Shown: positions 17,605-25,638 of the stretch, in pieces
Layout: every line of letters begins with the position of its first letter
How positions within the stretch are numbered: the stretch's first letter is position 1
Assembly (NCBI RefSeq): GCF_030252345.1
Contig: NZ_CP126980.1
Location: 3,115,501-3,179,500, forward strand
Direction of reading: 5' to 3'
Origin: Actinoplanes oblitus
GTDB lineage: Bacteria > Actinomycetota > Actinomycetes > Mycobacteriales > Micromonosporaceae
DNA length: 64,000 bases
Position numbers and translations under genes: made by a program
The notes under the pieces: generated by a model
Database searches by the model: none
What the model was told of the DNA's origin: nothing
What the model saw: only the letters and a program-made list of their open reading frames with translations

Positions 17605-18651
17605 GTGGCGATCGGCGAGTTCCACGCGCTGCGGGTCGCCGCGGTCGACCGGCTCTGCCCGGACGCGGTCGCGGTCACCCTGGCCGTGCCGCCTGAGCTG
17701 GCCGAGCGGTTCGCCTTCCGCCCGGGACAGTCGCTCACCGTCCGCCGCTTCGAGGAGCGCCGGACGTACTCGATCTGCGCGCCGCTCGGATCGGCACCGC
17801 GCATCGGGGTGCGTGCGGTGCCCGGCGGCGCGGTGTCCAGCTGGATCGTGCGTGACCTGCGGCCCGGTGACGAGATCGAGGTGATGCCGCCGTCCGGCAC
17901 CTTCACCCCGGACCTGGCGACCGGCGGGCGGCACGTGCTGATCGCGGCCGGCTCCGGGATCACCCCGGTGCTGTCCATCGTGGCGTCACTGCTGCGCCGC
18001 CCGGACACCGAGGTGACCCTGCTCTACGGCAACCGCCGGGCCGAGACGGTGATGTTCGCCGAGGAGCTCGCCGACCTGAAGGACCGCTACCCGTCCCGGC
18101 TGGAACTGGTGCACGTGCTGTCCCGGGAGCCGCGGGAGGCCGACCTGTTCTCCGGGCGGCTCGACGCGGCCCGGTTGCGTACCCTGCTGCCGCTGCTCAT
18201 CGACGTGCCGGCGGTGGACCACTGGTGGCTGTGCGGGCCGTTCGGCATGGTGACCGACGCGACCGAGGTGCTCGGCGAGGCCGGGGTCGCGCCCGAGCGG
18301 GTGCACCGGGAGCTGTTCTGGGTGGACGAGGCGCCGCCCGAACCGGTCCGGCCCGATACCGAGTCGCACGGCCCGAGCAGCGAGGTCACCGTGCACCTGG
18401 ACGGGCGGTCCACCACCGTCACCGTCGAGGAGGGCGTCACCCTGCTCGACGGGCTGCAGCGGTCCCGGCCCGACCTGCCGTTCGCCTGCAAGGGCGGGGT
18501 GTGCGGCACCTGCCGCGCCCGGGTGGTCGAGGGTGACGTGACGATGCGGCGCAACTTCGCGCTGGAACCGGCCGAGCTGGCCGCCGGCTTCGTGCTGACC
18601 TGTCAGAGCACCGCCGGGTCAGCCAAGGTGGTGGTCGACTTCGACGAGTGA
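17605..18651 (+). CDS. paaE: PaaE, NAD(P)H:ferredoxin-type reductase of the phenylacetyl-CoA epoxidase
   Basis: A 348-residue electron donor for the epoxidase with three parts: an FAD domain (RTYSICAPLGS at about 53-63, FRPGQSLTV before it), an NAD(P) domain (HVLIAAGSGITPVLSI; LLYGNRRAETVMFAEEL), and a plant-type 2Fe-2S ferredoxin domain with C295, C300, C303 and C333. The GTG start follows the paaD stop by 1 bp with GGAG upstream. The last 33 bp overlap the end of a convergent hydrolase gene. No paaK, paaG, paaH, paaF or paaJ lies next to it. Confidence 0.95.
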   Translation: MAIGEFHALRVAAVDRLCPDAVAVTLAVPPELAERFAFRPGQSLTVRRFEERRTYSICAPLGSAPRIGVRAVPGGAVSSWIVRDLRPGDEIEVMPPSGTFTPDLATGGRHVLIAAGSGITPVLSIVASLLRRPDTEVTLLYGNRRAETVMFAEELADLKDRYPSRLELVHVLSREPREADLFSGRLDAARLRTLLPLLIDVPAVDHWWLCGPFGMVTDATEVLGEAGVAPERVHRELFWVDEAPPEPVRPDTESHGPSSEVTVHLDGRSTTVTVEEGVTLLDGLQRSRPDLPFACKGGVCGTCRARVVEGDVTMRRNFALEPAELAAGFVLTCQSTAGSAKVVVDFDE

Positions 18652-19485
18652 GAGATACTCGTCGAGCACCCGCCGGAACGCGTCCGGCCGCTCGACCCAC
18701 GGGTAGTGGCCGCAGGCCGGCAGGACCTCGGCGCGGCCGGCCGGGAAGAGGCCGGCGAGGGCCACCACCGGGGCGAGACCGGTCAGGCAGTCCTCGGCGC
18801 CGGCGATCACCAGGACGGGGGCGCCGACCCGGGCCAGGCGGGCGGCGAAATCGGCCGGCGGGTCGACGCTGAAGTAGGCCTGGACGGCGGGCAGCGCCCA
18901 CCTGCCGACCCGGGCGTGCGCCTGCTCGGCGGGGCCCCAGGTGGCGTACCCCAGGGGTGCGCAGGCTCGGGCCCAGGCGTTGAAGGCGGCCTCGTCGGAC
19001 AGGTCCGGGCCGGCCTTGGCGGCCGCCTCGGCGGCGTCGAAGGCCGCCTCGCCGCGCCGCCGGGCGATCAGCTGCTCGGCGTCCGGCGGGGTGTCGACCA
19101 GATGGGTGGCCGGCGGTGTGACCAGGGCCAGGCCGGCGACGCGATCCGGGAACCGGGCCGCGAAGGCCGTGGCGAGCCGGGTCCCGGCCGAATGCGCGAC
19201 GACCACCACCCGGTCCCGGCCGAGCAGCTCCCGCAGCTTGTCCACATCGGCTGCCTGCTGCCAGTAGGAGCCGGCCGGCTCGCTGCCGAGACCGGAGCGG
19301 CCCACACCCCGCAGGTGCGGGACGACGAGCCGGTGCCGCTCGGCGAGCCCCGCGAGATCGCCCAGATAGTCGGGGTGCCGGGCGGCCCCACCGGCCAGCA
19401 CGACGACCGGCGGCCGGTCGCCTGGTGCGCTGTCGTCGTAGTGGAGCGGCGTTCCGTCGAACCCGGTGTAGCTCGGCACGACCAC
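18619..19485 (-). CDS. Alpha/beta hydrolase
   Basis: A 288-residue alpha/beta-hydrolase fold protein similar to proline iminopeptidases and epoxide/ester hydrolases. The oxyanion strand is VVVLAGGAARHPDYLG, the nucleophile elbow VVVAHSAGTRLA (Ser about 97), an acidic candidate is in VIAGAEDCLTG, and the C-terminal His is in PACGHYPWVERPD. GTG start at 19485. The 3' end overlaps the end of paaE by 33 bp, with the genes convergent. The substrate is unknown and I see no link to phenylacetate beyond location. Confidence 0.88.
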   Translation of the reverse strand: MVVPSYTGFDGTPLHYDDSAPGDRPPVVVLAGGAARHPDYLGDLAGLAERHRLVVPHLRGVGRSGLGSEPAGSYWQQAADVDKLRELLGRDRVVVVAHSAGTRLATAFAARFPDRVAGLALVTPPATHLVDTPPDAEQLIARRRGEAAFDAAEAAAKAGPDLSDEAAFNAWARACAPLGYATWGPAEQAHARVGRWALPAVQAYFSVDPPADFAARLARVGAPVLVIAGAEDCLTGLAPVVALAGLFPAGRAEVLPACGHYPWVERPDAFRRVLDEYLSLVEVDHHLG

Positions 19486-19494
19486 GACCCTAGA

Positions 19495-19517
19495 GCACCG
19501 GCCCGGAGCCCCGGTGC
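19495..19517 (-). terminator. Hairpin after the methyltransferase gene
   Basis: Arms GCACCGG and CCGGTGC with a 9-nt loop, starting 20 bp beyond the methyltransferase stop and just upstream of the hydrolase start. It is short and has no T-run, so moderate support only. Confidence 0.45.
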
Positions 19518-19536
19518 GAAGCCCCGGACCGATGGC

Positions 19537-20139
19537 TCACTCGGGAAGCCGGGCCAGCGCGAAGATCTGGCTCTCCTGCGGGCCGTCGGTGGGCGTGAAG
19601 AAGACCGTCTCGATGGTCTCGACCGGGAGCCCGTGCGCCTCCAGCACCGCTTTCAGGTCCGGCTCCAGATAGCCGGAGACGGTCACCGGGACACCCATGA
19701 ACTCGATCGGAATGCTGTCCGCGTCGAAGTTGACCATGCCGATCGCGAAGTAGCCGCCCGGCCGGAGCCAGCCGGCGATCTTGTCCAGCGTGCGCTCGAT
19801 GTCCGCCTTGCTCAGCATCAGCAGCGAGAAGAACGCGGTGACGGCGTCGAACTTCCCGAAGTCGTCGGGCAGCGCGGCGAAGTCGGCGTGCACGAACTCG
19901 GCGGCGGGCACCTGCTCGCGGGCCAGCCGCAGCATCCTCTCGGCGATGTCGACACCGACCACCCGATGATCGGACGCGGTCAGAACCTTCGCGGTGGGAA
20001 CACCGGTGCCGCAGCCCAGGTCGAGCACCGAGGCGCCGGCCGGCAGCAGCGAGCTGATCTTCTCGAGCAGCGCGGCCTGGTAGGGGTTATGGCTGTGCTC
20101 GCCTTGATATTTCTCAGCGATGTGATCGAAAACCTCCAT
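19537..20139 (-). CDS. Class I SAM-dependent methyltransferase
   Basis: A 200-residue Rossmann-fold methyltransferase. The SAM-binding motif I is ASVLDLGCGTGVPTAKVL (about residues 34-51), followed by HRVVGVDIAERML and the motif IV-like FDAVTAFFSLLML. An N-terminal helix (EVFDHIAEKYQGEHS) forms a typical cap. ATG at 20139. Transcribed leftward between the TIGR03089-type gene and a hydrolase; the 48-bp gap before it suggests co-transcription with the former. The acceptor is unknown. Confidence 0.9.
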   Translation of the reverse strand: MEVFDHIAEKYQGEHSHNPYQAALLEKISSLLPAGASVLDLGCGTGVPTAKVLTASDHRVVGVDIAERMLRLAREQVPAAEFVHADFAALPDDFGKFDAVTAFFSLLMLSKADIERTLDKIAGWLRPGGYFAIGMVNFDADSIPIEFMGVPVTVSGYLEPDLKAVLEAHGLPVETIETVFFTPTDGPQESQIFALARLPE

Positions 20140-20187
20140 GCGCGAACGCTACCGCCCGGGTTACCCCCGTTCCACAGTAGAAGAAGA

Positions 20188-20904
20188 TCAAAATACCCGG
20201 GTCACGCCTTCGGCGGCGATCCGGTCGTCGAGGCGTGAGCGGTCCAGGTTGGCGCAGAGCACTATCGACGCGCCGGCGCTCAGCGGCGCCAGCAGCCAGA
20301 TCAGCGGTTCCTCGGAGCCGGCCGCGTCGACCAGCACCCGGTCACCCCGCCGGATGCCGCGCGACCGCGCGACCTCGGCGGCGACCGCGTCGTACTCCCC
20401 GAAGGTGGTCCCGTCCGGGGTGGCCGGGTCGGTGACGGAGGCGCGATGCGGCGGCGGGGCCGCGCCCCGATGCGCGCGCACGGCGGGCAGGAAATCCCGG
20501 CAATCTTCCGGTACGTCGGCGGCACCCGCCCCGGCCGGCGCCAAGTCCAGCACGAACCGATGCCGTGCCGCCGGGAGGTGCTCCAGCCAGCTGCCCACCC
20601 GCCGCCGCTCCACGAACGTCACGTCCAGCTCCGGGCCGGCGTCGCCCAGTCCCGCGGCGCCCCACCCGCGGAACGACACCTCCAGGCCGGCCGCCCACGA
20701 CCCGAGCAGCACCGCCGCCGTCTGCCAGTGCGGTGGCAGCAGCACCCCGGCCCGGTGACCGGGGCGCAGACCGCACTCCGCGACCAGCAGCGCCGCGGTG
20801 GCCGCGCTCCACGAGCCCAGCTCGGCGGCGGTCAGCCCGGTCCGCTCGCCGGCGGCGTCGTCGTAGTAGGTGATCAGTTCGGCGGTGTGGTGGTCGACGC
20901 TCAT
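20188..20904 (-). CDS. TIGR03089-family protein (truncated acyl-CoA-synthetase-like fold)
   Basis: A 238-residue protein of a family confined mainly to actinobacteria, distantly related to the N-terminal part of AMP-binding acyl-CoA synthetases. It starts ELITYYDDAAGERTGLTAAELGSW and ends DRIAAEGVTRVF. The family usually lacks the adenylate-forming C-terminal domain, and so does this protein. The ATG at 20904 was chosen because the family starts close to ITYYD; an upstream extension is repeat-derived low-complexity sequence. Function unknown. Confidence 0.82.
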   Translation of the reverse strand: MSVDHHTAELITYYDDAAGERTGLTAAELGSWSAATAALLVAECGLRPGHRAGVLLPPHWQTAAVLLGSWAAGLEVSFRGWGAAGLGDAGPELDVTFVERRRVGSWLEHLPAARHRFVLDLAPAGAGAADVPEDCRDFLPAVRAHRGAAPPPHRASVTDPATPDGTTFGEYDAVAAEVARSRGIRRGDRVLVDAAGSEEPLIWLLAPLSAGASIVLCANLDRSRLDDRIAAEGVTRVF

Positions 20905-20982
20905 CGGTACCGAAGTTACCGGGCGGGCCGGGGCGCCACGCCCCGCCGCCCAAGCGGTGTGCCGGACCGGCCGGCGGACCCC

Positions 20983-21175
20983 GGCTGGCGCCCATGGTGG
21001 TCTCGCGACCCCGGATACCACCGTCACGCCCAGCCATGGCCTCGGGGCTGGTGCTGGTGGTGGTCTGGCGGGCTTGGATGCCACCGTCATGCCCAGCCGG
21101 GGTCTCGGGGCTGATGCTGGTGGTGGTGTCGGCGGCTCGGAGGTCACCACGAGGGCCAGCCGGGGCTGATCTTGG
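20983..21175. repeat. 63-bp tandem repeat, locus 1 (about 3 copies)
   Basis: Units begin with GGCTGG/GGCTGA at 20983, 21046, 21109 and a shortened one at 21164; the first three are spaced exactly 63 bp. Each unit has a roughly 53-bp core bounded by GGCTGG and CCAGCC, so its ends are inverted. The reverse complement of copy 1 aligns well with the 63-bp repeats at 48702-48990 (shared block ACGGTGGT-x-TCCGGG). It is downstream of the 21281-21565 gene in the direction of its transcription. No coding potential is evident. Confidence 0.75.
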
Positions 21176-21280
21176 TGGTACGGGCGTACCGGAGAAGGCG
21201 GTCTGTGGGCGGTCGGACCGGGACGTCCAGCAGCGAGTCGGTGGCCTGGCGGCCGGGGTGCGACCCGGGAGGGTCGGCCG

Positions 21281-21565
21281 TCAGGCGGCGTCGCGGAAGG
21301 CGGTCAGGGCGCGGGCCTCGGCCGCGTAGCGGGCGAGCAGGTGGACCGTCTCCGGGCCGGCCTCGCCGTCGGCCTCCAGGCCGAGCCGGGACTGGACGGC
21401 GCGGACCGCCTCCGCCAGGTCGGCGGGGGCCGGGCCGACCTGGACGCCGAAGTCGGCGAAGAGCGAGCGCAGGCTTTCCGGATCCGCCGTGGGCCGGGTG
21501 TCGGACCAGCCGATCAGGCCGCCGACGGCGGTGCCGACCACGGTGAGCATTCCTCGTGCGGTCAT
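21281..21565 (-). CDS. Small hypothetical protein with peptidoglycan-binding-like repeat
   Basis: A 94-residue protein with a short hydrophobic start (MLTVVGTAVGGLIGW) and a C-terminal stretch LAEAVRAVQSRLGLEADGEAGPETVHLL that resembles one PG_binding_1 three-helix repeat (AVRxxQxxLGLxxDGxxGPxT). The start ATG has GGGAGG six bases upstream, which supports translation; an internal ATG at codon 6 is the alternative. No enzyme motif is visible. Family assignment of the repeat is tentative because it is short. Confidence 0.6.
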   Translation of the reverse strand: MTARGMLTVVGTAVGGLIGWSDTRPTADPESLRSLFADFGVQVGPAPADLAEAVRAVQSRLGLEADGEAGPETVHLLARYAAEARALTAFRDAA

Positions 21566-21830
21566 CGTTACCTCCCGGATTCGCTTCGTGATTCCAGGAT
21601 CGGGATTTCCGCTGTCACCGACATCTGCCGAGGGTCTCGATCACCTGTGCCCTTCTCCTACTTTCGGCCGACCGGGCCGGCGGTCCGCGAGGACCACCCG
21701 GTGGCCGCGAGGTCCGGGTGGGCCGGAGTTCCCGCAGGCCAGGCCGCTCGGGGTACGGCCCGGCCGGCTCGGGGTCGAGCCGGAGCCGGTGGCCGGCGAG
21801 GGAACCGCGGGCGGACGGGAAGGCCGGGGA

Positions 21831-22220
21831 CTAACTCGGGCAGAGGTCGGTGCGCGCGACCTCTCGCAGCCGGCGGGCCTGTGCGGCGGAGACACCGAAG
21901 GAGGTGAGGGTGGTCGTGCTCGACGTGCAGGCCTGCGTGCCGAGGTCGGCGATCTCCTCGTCCCGGCGGTCCAGCGCCAGTTCCGGCATCTCCCGGCGGA
22001 CAGCCGCCACGAAACGGTCCGGATCACCCGGTGTGGCGGAGGCGGAAGCGGACGGGCCGGCGGCCGCGGGGCCGTCCGGACCGCTCGGGCCGGCCGAGGC
22101 GGAGGCGGAGGGATAGGCGCGCCCTTCCAGCCAGACGGGTGCGGGATCTGAGCAGCCCGCCACCGAGCCGAGCAGGACCATACCAACGCCTACGTAACTG
22201 ACAATACGACCATAAATCAC
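21831..22220 (-). CDS. DUF732-like lipoprotein
   Basis: About 129 residues. A basic N-terminus and hydrophobic stretch end in the lipobox SVAGC, followed by a Ser/Ala/Gly/Pro linker and a domain DRFVAAVRREMPELALDRRDEEIADLGTQAC...DLCPS resembling DUF732 secreted proteins (two Cys that likely pair). The start is uncertain: GTG at 22220 gives a good lipoprotein signal but has no clear ribosome site; an ATG just before the lipobox would leave too little signal. It diverges from the protease gene at 22336. Function unknown. Confidence 0.7.
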   Translation of the reverse strand: MIYGRIVSYVGVGMVLLGSVAGCSDPAPVWLEGRAYPSASASAGPSGPDGPAAAGPSASASATPGDPDRFVAAVRREMPELALDRRDEEIADLGTQACTSSTTTLTSFGVSAAQARRLREVARTDLCPS

Positions 22221-22335
22221 CCGAAAGACCGTAGAGCATCGGGCCGTGCGGGACGGCCCGGCACGCCGCTGCCACACAGCGAAGTCACAGACCGCTCACC
22301 GGCTCGGGACACATTCCGGAGCCACCTTGGTGGAC

Positions 22336-23193
22336 ATGAGCGATCCGCTGAACCGCCCCGCCGGACACCCCTACCTCACGCACATCCCGCCGGTGATGGT
22401 GAGCCCGCCGCGCGGCCCCCGGTGGAAGCGCCGGCTCGCCGGCGGCGCCGCGGTCCTGGTCCTGGTCGGTGGCGGCGGCACCACCGGCGCGCTGCTCACC
22501 GAGAAGTATCTGGACCGCGCCCCGGCCGCCGCGACCAGCGGCACCACCGGCAGCACCGTCGCGGCGACCACCGTCGCCGAGGACGACGAGCTGGCCCCGA
22601 TCGTCGCGAAGGTGCGGCCCAGCATCGTGACGGTGCTGGTCGACGGGGCACGCGAGTCGTCGCTCGGCTCCGGCGTGGTGCTCCGCGCCGACGGCCTGAT
22701 CCTCACCAACAACCACGTGATCTCGTCGAACGGCACGGTGAGCGTGCGCCTGTCCACCGGCCGGACCGTCCCGGCCCGGGTGGTCGCCGCGGACAGCACG
22801 CACGACCTGGCGCTGGTGCAGGCGACCGGGCTGTCCGGGCTGACCCCGGTCACCTTCGCCGGCGACGACAGCGTCGCGGTCGGCGACACCGTGCTGGCGT
22901 TCGGCGCGCCGCTCGGCCTGGAGGGCACCGTGACCTCGGGCATCCTCTCCGCCACCGGCCGCAGCCTGGACACCGGTGACGAGCAGCTCACCGGCCTGCT
23001 GCAGACCGACGCCGCGATCAACCAGGGCAACTCCGGCGGCGCGCTGGTGGACACCTCCGGCCGGGTGGTCGGGATCGACGTCGCCATCGCCACCGCCGGC
23101 GACAGCACCGGCAGCGTCGGCCTCGGCTTCGCGATCCCGGCCGGCACCGTGACCAGCGTCGTCAAGCAGCTTGAGGCTCAGCTCGACAGCTGA
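22336..23193 (+). CDS. Membrane-anchored trypsin-like (HtrA/DegP-type) serine protease without PDZ domain
   Basis: A 285-residue protein: a Pro-rich cytoplasmic tail, one membrane segment (about 34-50), a Thr/Ala-rich linker, then an S1C protease domain. The triad is H127 (LTNNHVIS), D157 (STHDLAL) and S233 (NQGNSGGAL). The protein ends just after the protease domain, so no PDZ domain is present, unlike most HtrA homologues. ATG at 22336 was chosen for its MSDP start. It overlaps the convergent monooxygenase gene by 16 bp. Likely an envelope quality-control or regulatory protease. Confidence 0.88.
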   Translation: MSDPLNRPAGHPYLTHIPPVMVSPPRGPRWKRRLAGGAAVLVLVGGGGTTGALLTEKYLDRAPAAATSGTTGSTVAATTVAEDDELAPIVAKVRPSIVTVLVDGARESSLGSGVVLRADGLILTNNHVISSNGTVSVRLSTGRTVPARVVAADSTHDLALVQATGLSGLTPVTFAGDDSVAVGDTVLAFGAPLGLEGTVTSGILSATGRSLDTGDEQLTGLLQTDAAINQGNSGGALVDTSGRVVGIDVAIATAGDSTGSVGLGFAIPAGTVTSVVKQLEAQLDS

Positions 23194-24653
23194 GGGGCGC
23201 CGAACCACCGGCGGAGCGCGACGACCAGTCCGTCCGGGGACGGCGCCGGTCCGGACGACGACCAGGCCACGTAGTTGTCCGGCCGGACCAGCATCGCGGA
23301 CTCCGCGGGCAGCGGCACTGTCACCAGGTCCACCCGGTCCCGCCAGGGTGCGACCGCCCCGGCCAGCGTTCCGGTGTTGTCCACGAGCAGGGGACGGGCA
23401 CGGTGCGTCACGGGACCCAGGTCCGGCGCGAATCCGCCCATCCCGTCGTACCGGAAATCTGTCCCCGCGATGAGCGCGGCCAGACGGCGGACCACCGCCT
23501 CCTCCTCCATCAACTCGGCGAAGAGCGCGCGCAGCGCGGTCACCGCCGGCCCCGGCCCGGCCAGCAGGCCCTGCGCCTGGGTGTGCATCACGACCCGCTC
23601 GGCCACCGGCCGCCGCTCCGACTCGTAGGTGTCGAGCAGCCCGGCCGGCGCCCACCCGCGGACCAGTGCCGCGAGCTTCCAGCCGAGGTTGACGGCGTCC
23701 TGCAGGCCCAGGTTGAGGCCCGGACCGCCGATCGCGGAGTGCACGTGCGCGGCGTCGCCGAGCAGGATCACCCGATCCCTGCGGTAGCTGTCGGCGATCC
23801 GGGTGTTGCCGCCGGCGAGCCGGCGCAGGGTGTGCGGCCCGGGACCGGTCGGCGGCAGCAGCGGCACCTCGGCGCCGAGCACGTAGTGCAGCGTCTCCAG
23901 GACCTCGGCGAGCGTCACCGGTTCGTCGCCGGCCGGCCGCGCGGTGGTGGCCGCGGTGATCAGATTCCGCCCGTCCGGGAACGGCGCGAAGGCGACCATG
24001 CCGCGTTCGGTGCGGTGGTGCTGGAAGGGCGGCACCACGCCGTAGCCGGGAATCCGCAGGCCGCCGCTCTCCGGGTCGATCAGCTCGGTGGGCACGTCGA
24101 CAGCGGCGGTGCGCGACACGGCATCGTCGTCGGTGACGCCGGGGAAGGCGAAACCGGTCAGCTTCCGGGTCATGCTGCGCCCGCCGTCCGCGCCGACGAC
24201 GTAGCGCGCCTCGATCCGGCAGGGGCCGCCGGGACCGGACACGTCCACCACCACCCGGTCGTCCTTCTGATCGAGACCGGTCAGCTCGTGCCCGCCCCGG
24301 ACCTCCACACCGAGTTCGGCGGCGCGCTCGCCGAGCATCGCCTCGATCTTCTGCTGCGGCGCGAGCAGTGTGTACATCGGATTGTCCGCCAGGCCGGCCA
24401 GCCGCAACGGGAAGGCGCCGAAGACGTGGCCGGGGGTCGGTTCCGGCCCACCCGGGCGGCCGGTGAGTCGTTCGTAGAGTCCGCGCCGGTGCAGCATCGG
24501 CACGATCTGGCCGACCAGGCCGTTCGCGCGCTGCTCGGTGGACGGGCCGGTGCGGCGTTCGAGGACCAGCGGGCGGACGCCGTTGAGGGCGAGTTCGCAG
24601 GCGAGCATCAGGCCGTTCGGTCCGGCTCCGACGATCACGACATCAGAGGACAT
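23178..24653 (-). CDS. FAD-dependent aromatic monooxygenase (PheA/TfdB, polyketide hydroxylase type)
   Basis: A 491-residue class A flavin monooxygenase. It has the N-terminal FAD fold SSDVVIVGAGPNGLML (GxGxxG), the second motif YVVGADGGRSMTRK (about 155-168) and the GDAAHVHSAIGGPGLNLGLQ motif (GD, about 278-297). The C-terminal 100 residues are the thioredoxin-like tail of this family. ATG at 24653 follows GAAGAGGGG. Such enzymes hydroxylate phenols or polyketide rings and often confer drug resistance. Upstream lie a TetR gene and two DnaA-box-like 9-mers. Confidence 0.9.
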   Translation of the reverse strand: MSSDVVIVGAGPNGLMLACELALNGVRPLVLERRTGPSTEQRANGLVGQIVPMLHRRGLYERLTGRPGGPEPTPGHVFGAFPLRLAGLADNPMYTLLAPQQKIEAMLGERAAELGVEVRGGHELTGLDQKDDRVVVDVSGPGGPCRIEARYVVGADGGRSMTRKLTGFAFPGVTDDDAVSRTAAVDVPTELIDPESGGLRIPGYGVVPPFQHHRTERGMVAFAPFPDGRNLITAATTARPAGDEPVTLAEVLETLHYVLGAEVPLLPPTGPGPHTLRRLAGGNTRIADSYRRDRVILLGDAAHVHSAIGGPGLNLGLQDAVNLGWKLAALVRGWAPAGLLDTYESERRPVAERVVMHTQAQGLLAGPGPAVTALRALFAELMEEEAVVRRLAALIAGTDFRYDGMGGFAPDLGPVTHRARPLLVDNTGTLAGAVAPWRDRVDLVTVPLPAESAMLVRPDNYVAWSSSGPAPSPDGLVVALRRWFGAPQLSS

Positions 24654-24735
24654 GATGAAACCCCTCTTCGGGTACGGAGGTGGGCGCGCGCCAACCGCAG
24701 GTGACGGCGTCGCCTGGATGGTGGGGATCGTTCGG

Positions 24736-24761
24736 TTGTGCACAGCCGGGGGTTGTCCACA
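24736..24761 (+). promoter_or_regulatory. Two DnaA-box-like 9-mers
   Basis: TTGTGCACA at 24736-24744 and TTGTCCACA at 24753-24761, same orientation, 17 bp apart. The second is the exact actinomycete consensus DnaA box, the first differs by one base. They lie upstream of the monooxygenase gene. Whether DnaA binds here is untested; two boxes are not an origin. Confidence 0.45.
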
Positions 24762-24808
24762 GGTCGTTCGCGGGGGCCGCGGCTTCGCGGGATAATGGCT
24801 GCAGGGGT

Positions 24809-24829
24809 GCCCCCCGGGAGGGTGGGGGC
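24809..24829 (-). terminator. Hairpin between the TetR and monooxygenase genes
   Basis: GCCCCC and GGGGGC arms of 6 bp with a 9-nt loop, about 100 bp beyond the TetR stop. It is followed on the plus strand by a direct duplication of GGGGGCCTGCGTA (24824-24849). Support as a terminator is modest. Confidence 0.4.
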
Positions 24830-24927
24830 CTGCGTAGGGGGCCTGCGTAAGCGCTCGCGTCAGAGCCGGGCGAGTCCCGCGCCGATCAGGCGCAGCACCC
24901 CGGCCACCAATCCCTTCCCGGAGCCCT

Positions 24928-25542
24928 TCAGGGCTGAGGCAGCCCCGCCCGGATCAACCCCAACGCCTCGGTCAGCAGCTCCGGCACCGTGTCCCAGCGA
25001 TCCCCGCCCTGCGCCTGGAACTGCCGGACCACCACGTTGTTGGCCGCCAGCACCGCCGCCGCCACCAGCTTCGGATAGAGGTCGCGCTCCACGTCCAGCC
25101 CGGTACGCTCGGCGACGGCCGCCCCGATGGCCCGCACCGCGTCGTCGCCGCCGCGCAGGATCTCCGCCTGGATGGCGGGCACCGCCACCATCTCGCGCAC
25201 CCCGGAGCGCCAGAGCTCCATGTCCGGCTCCGGGTGGGCGGTGACCTCGGGGCCGGGGGCGAACGAGTCCAGCACGGCCTGGGTGATCGCGTCCCAGAGC
25301 GGCTCGCCGGCCGGCCGCCCGCGCAGCGCGTCCGCCACGGCGAAGCAGCGGTCGCGGTGCCGGGCCGCGACCGCCTCGGCCTTGCTGGCGAAGTAGTTGT
25401 TGAAGGTGCGGGGTGACACCCCGGCGGCCGCCGCGATGTCCTCCACCAGCACCCGGTCGTAGCCGCGCTCGACGATGAGCCGGATCGCGGCCCAGCTCAG
25501 CGCGGTCCGGGTGGCCTGCTTCTTGGTCTCCCGGAGTCCCAT
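24928..25542 (-). CDS. TetR-family transcriptional regulator
   Basis: About 204 residues. The helix-turn-helix is clear: AIRLIVERGYDRVLVEDIAAAAGVSPRTFNNYFASKAEAV, with FNNYFASK typical of a TetR subgroup that often controls drug pumps. The remainder is an all-alpha ligand domain. Start at ATG 25542 (MGLRETKKQ) is favoured; an ATG four codons upstream is possible. It lies between a monooxygenase and a drug-exporter-like ABC gene on the same strand, so either could be its target. A strong terminator separates it from the ABC gene. Confidence 0.88.
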   Translation of the reverse strand: MGLRETKKQATRTALSWAAIRLIVERGYDRVLVEDIAAAAGVSPRTFNNYFASKAEAVAARHRDRCFAVADALRGRPAGEPLWDAITQAVLDSFAPGPEVTAHPEPDMELWRSGVREMVAVPAIQAEILRGGDDAVRAIGAAVAERTGLDVERDLYPKLVAAAVLAANNVVVRQFQAQGGDRWDTVPELLTEALGLIRAGLPQP

Positions 25543-25560
25543 GCCCACGACCATAGCAAA

Positions 25561-25596
25561 AACTGCGTGCCCCGCAAAAGTGCGGGGCACGCAGTT
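25561..25596. terminator. Strong intrinsic terminator after the ABC exporter gene
   Basis: A perfect 16-bp inverted repeat, AACTGCGTGCCCCGCA and TGCGGGGCACGCAGTT, with a 4-nt loop. It is flanked by five A residues on the left and four T residues on the right, so it has a U-tract in both directions. It lies 42 bp past the ABC gene stop and just upstream of the TetR start. This is the most classical terminator in the window. Confidence 0.92.
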
Positions 25597-25638
25597 TTCT
25601 CAGCCCTGTCTCAGGCCCGACCGGCGCCGGGGCCGGCC

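Noticed and set aside
20983..21175. CRISPR array reading of the 63-bp repeat
   Set aside because: The units are contiguous with no unique spacers and no cas gene is nearby.
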